Notes under the pieces: generated by a model | Told to the model about the DNA's origin: nothing | Database searches by the model: none | Seen by the model: only the letters and a program-made list of their open reading frames with translations | Program-made: the position numbers and the translations under genes | Assembly: GCA_004335635.1 (NCBI GenBank) | Contig: QAXH01005806.1 | Span: forward strand, 1-20,692 | Direction of reading: 5' to 3' | DNA: 20,692 nt | Origin: Chloromonas sp. AAM2 | Taxonomy: Eukaryota > Chlorophyta > Chlorophyceae > Chlamydomonadales > Chlamydomonadaceae | Shown: positions 20,550-20,692 of the stretch, piece by piece | How the letters are laid out: each line of letters begins with the position of its first letter | Position numbering within the stretch: position 1 is the first letter of the stretch

Positions 20550-20692
20550 GTGAGAAGTCATGTCGCCGCTGAAATGACATTTCATACGAATTCTGCACAT
20601 TAGTATGGGGCATCTGAAGCTTGACAGCGAGCACGGCTGGTCACGCGTGGGCAAAGCCCGGCCAAGACAATTACCAGAGGGCATGGCAGCTG
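20550..20692 (+). other. Intron 17 of the AXDND1-like gene, running to the window end
   Basis: The donor CAG|GTGAGA opens the intron. GGCAG|CTG at the last bases of the window could be the next acceptor, but too little sequence follows to judge. Confidence 0.5.

Overview
The window looks like nuclear DNA of a green alga (Chlorophyta, probably a chlamydomonadalean such as Haematococcus; the genus is a guess). Genes are split by many short GT-AG introns with CAG|GT(A/G)NG(T/A)-like donors and (T/C)GCAG acceptors. One gene encodes a DUF2358 protein of the chloroplast/plant type and another a cilium-type coiled-coil protein. Low-complexity Gln/Ala/Gly tracts, dinucleotide and trinucleotide microsatellites and short dispersed repeats are common. 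There is no sign of bacterial operon structure, insertion sequences or CRISPR.

Layout. 1-820: a fold-back repeat (three related copies around 116-417), then a complete tRNA-Ala(AGC) at 444-516. 823-3049 (minus): a Ser/Pro-rich plus coiled-coil protein of unknown function, at least four exons. 3050-6680: gene-poor DNA with a 115-bp MITE (4650-4764) flanked by TA, three copies of another short repeat, a (CA)n tract and a small tandem repeat. 6683-9129 (minus): a four-exon gene for a DUF2358 protein with a probable plastid transit peptide and a Gln-rich C-terminal tail; its exon joins reconstruct the family core without a break. 9130-11967: gene-poor, with a 237-base assembly gap (10090-10326), a perfect inverted repeat and fragments of the same MITE family. 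11968-13009 (minus): a two-exon gene for a small membrane protein with a Gly/Gln-rich tail. A 64-codon ORF (13054-13248, minus) sits 44 nt upstream of its ATG. 13367 to the window end (plus): a gene with at least 17 exons for a long coiled-coil protein resembling axonemal dynein light-chain-domain proteins (AXDND1/p28 class); at least 966 residues are visible and the 3' end lies outside the window.

The four main genes do not form an obvious pathway. The most interesting points are the possible dicistronic transcript at 13248-11968 divergent from the ciliary gene, two consecutive 5' splice sites of that ciliary gene embedded in G-quadruplex-capable RNA, a duplicated 3' splice-site region in one of its introns, and the short repeat families. 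Exon models were made by eye from splice consensus, reading frame and phase agreement, without transcript data.
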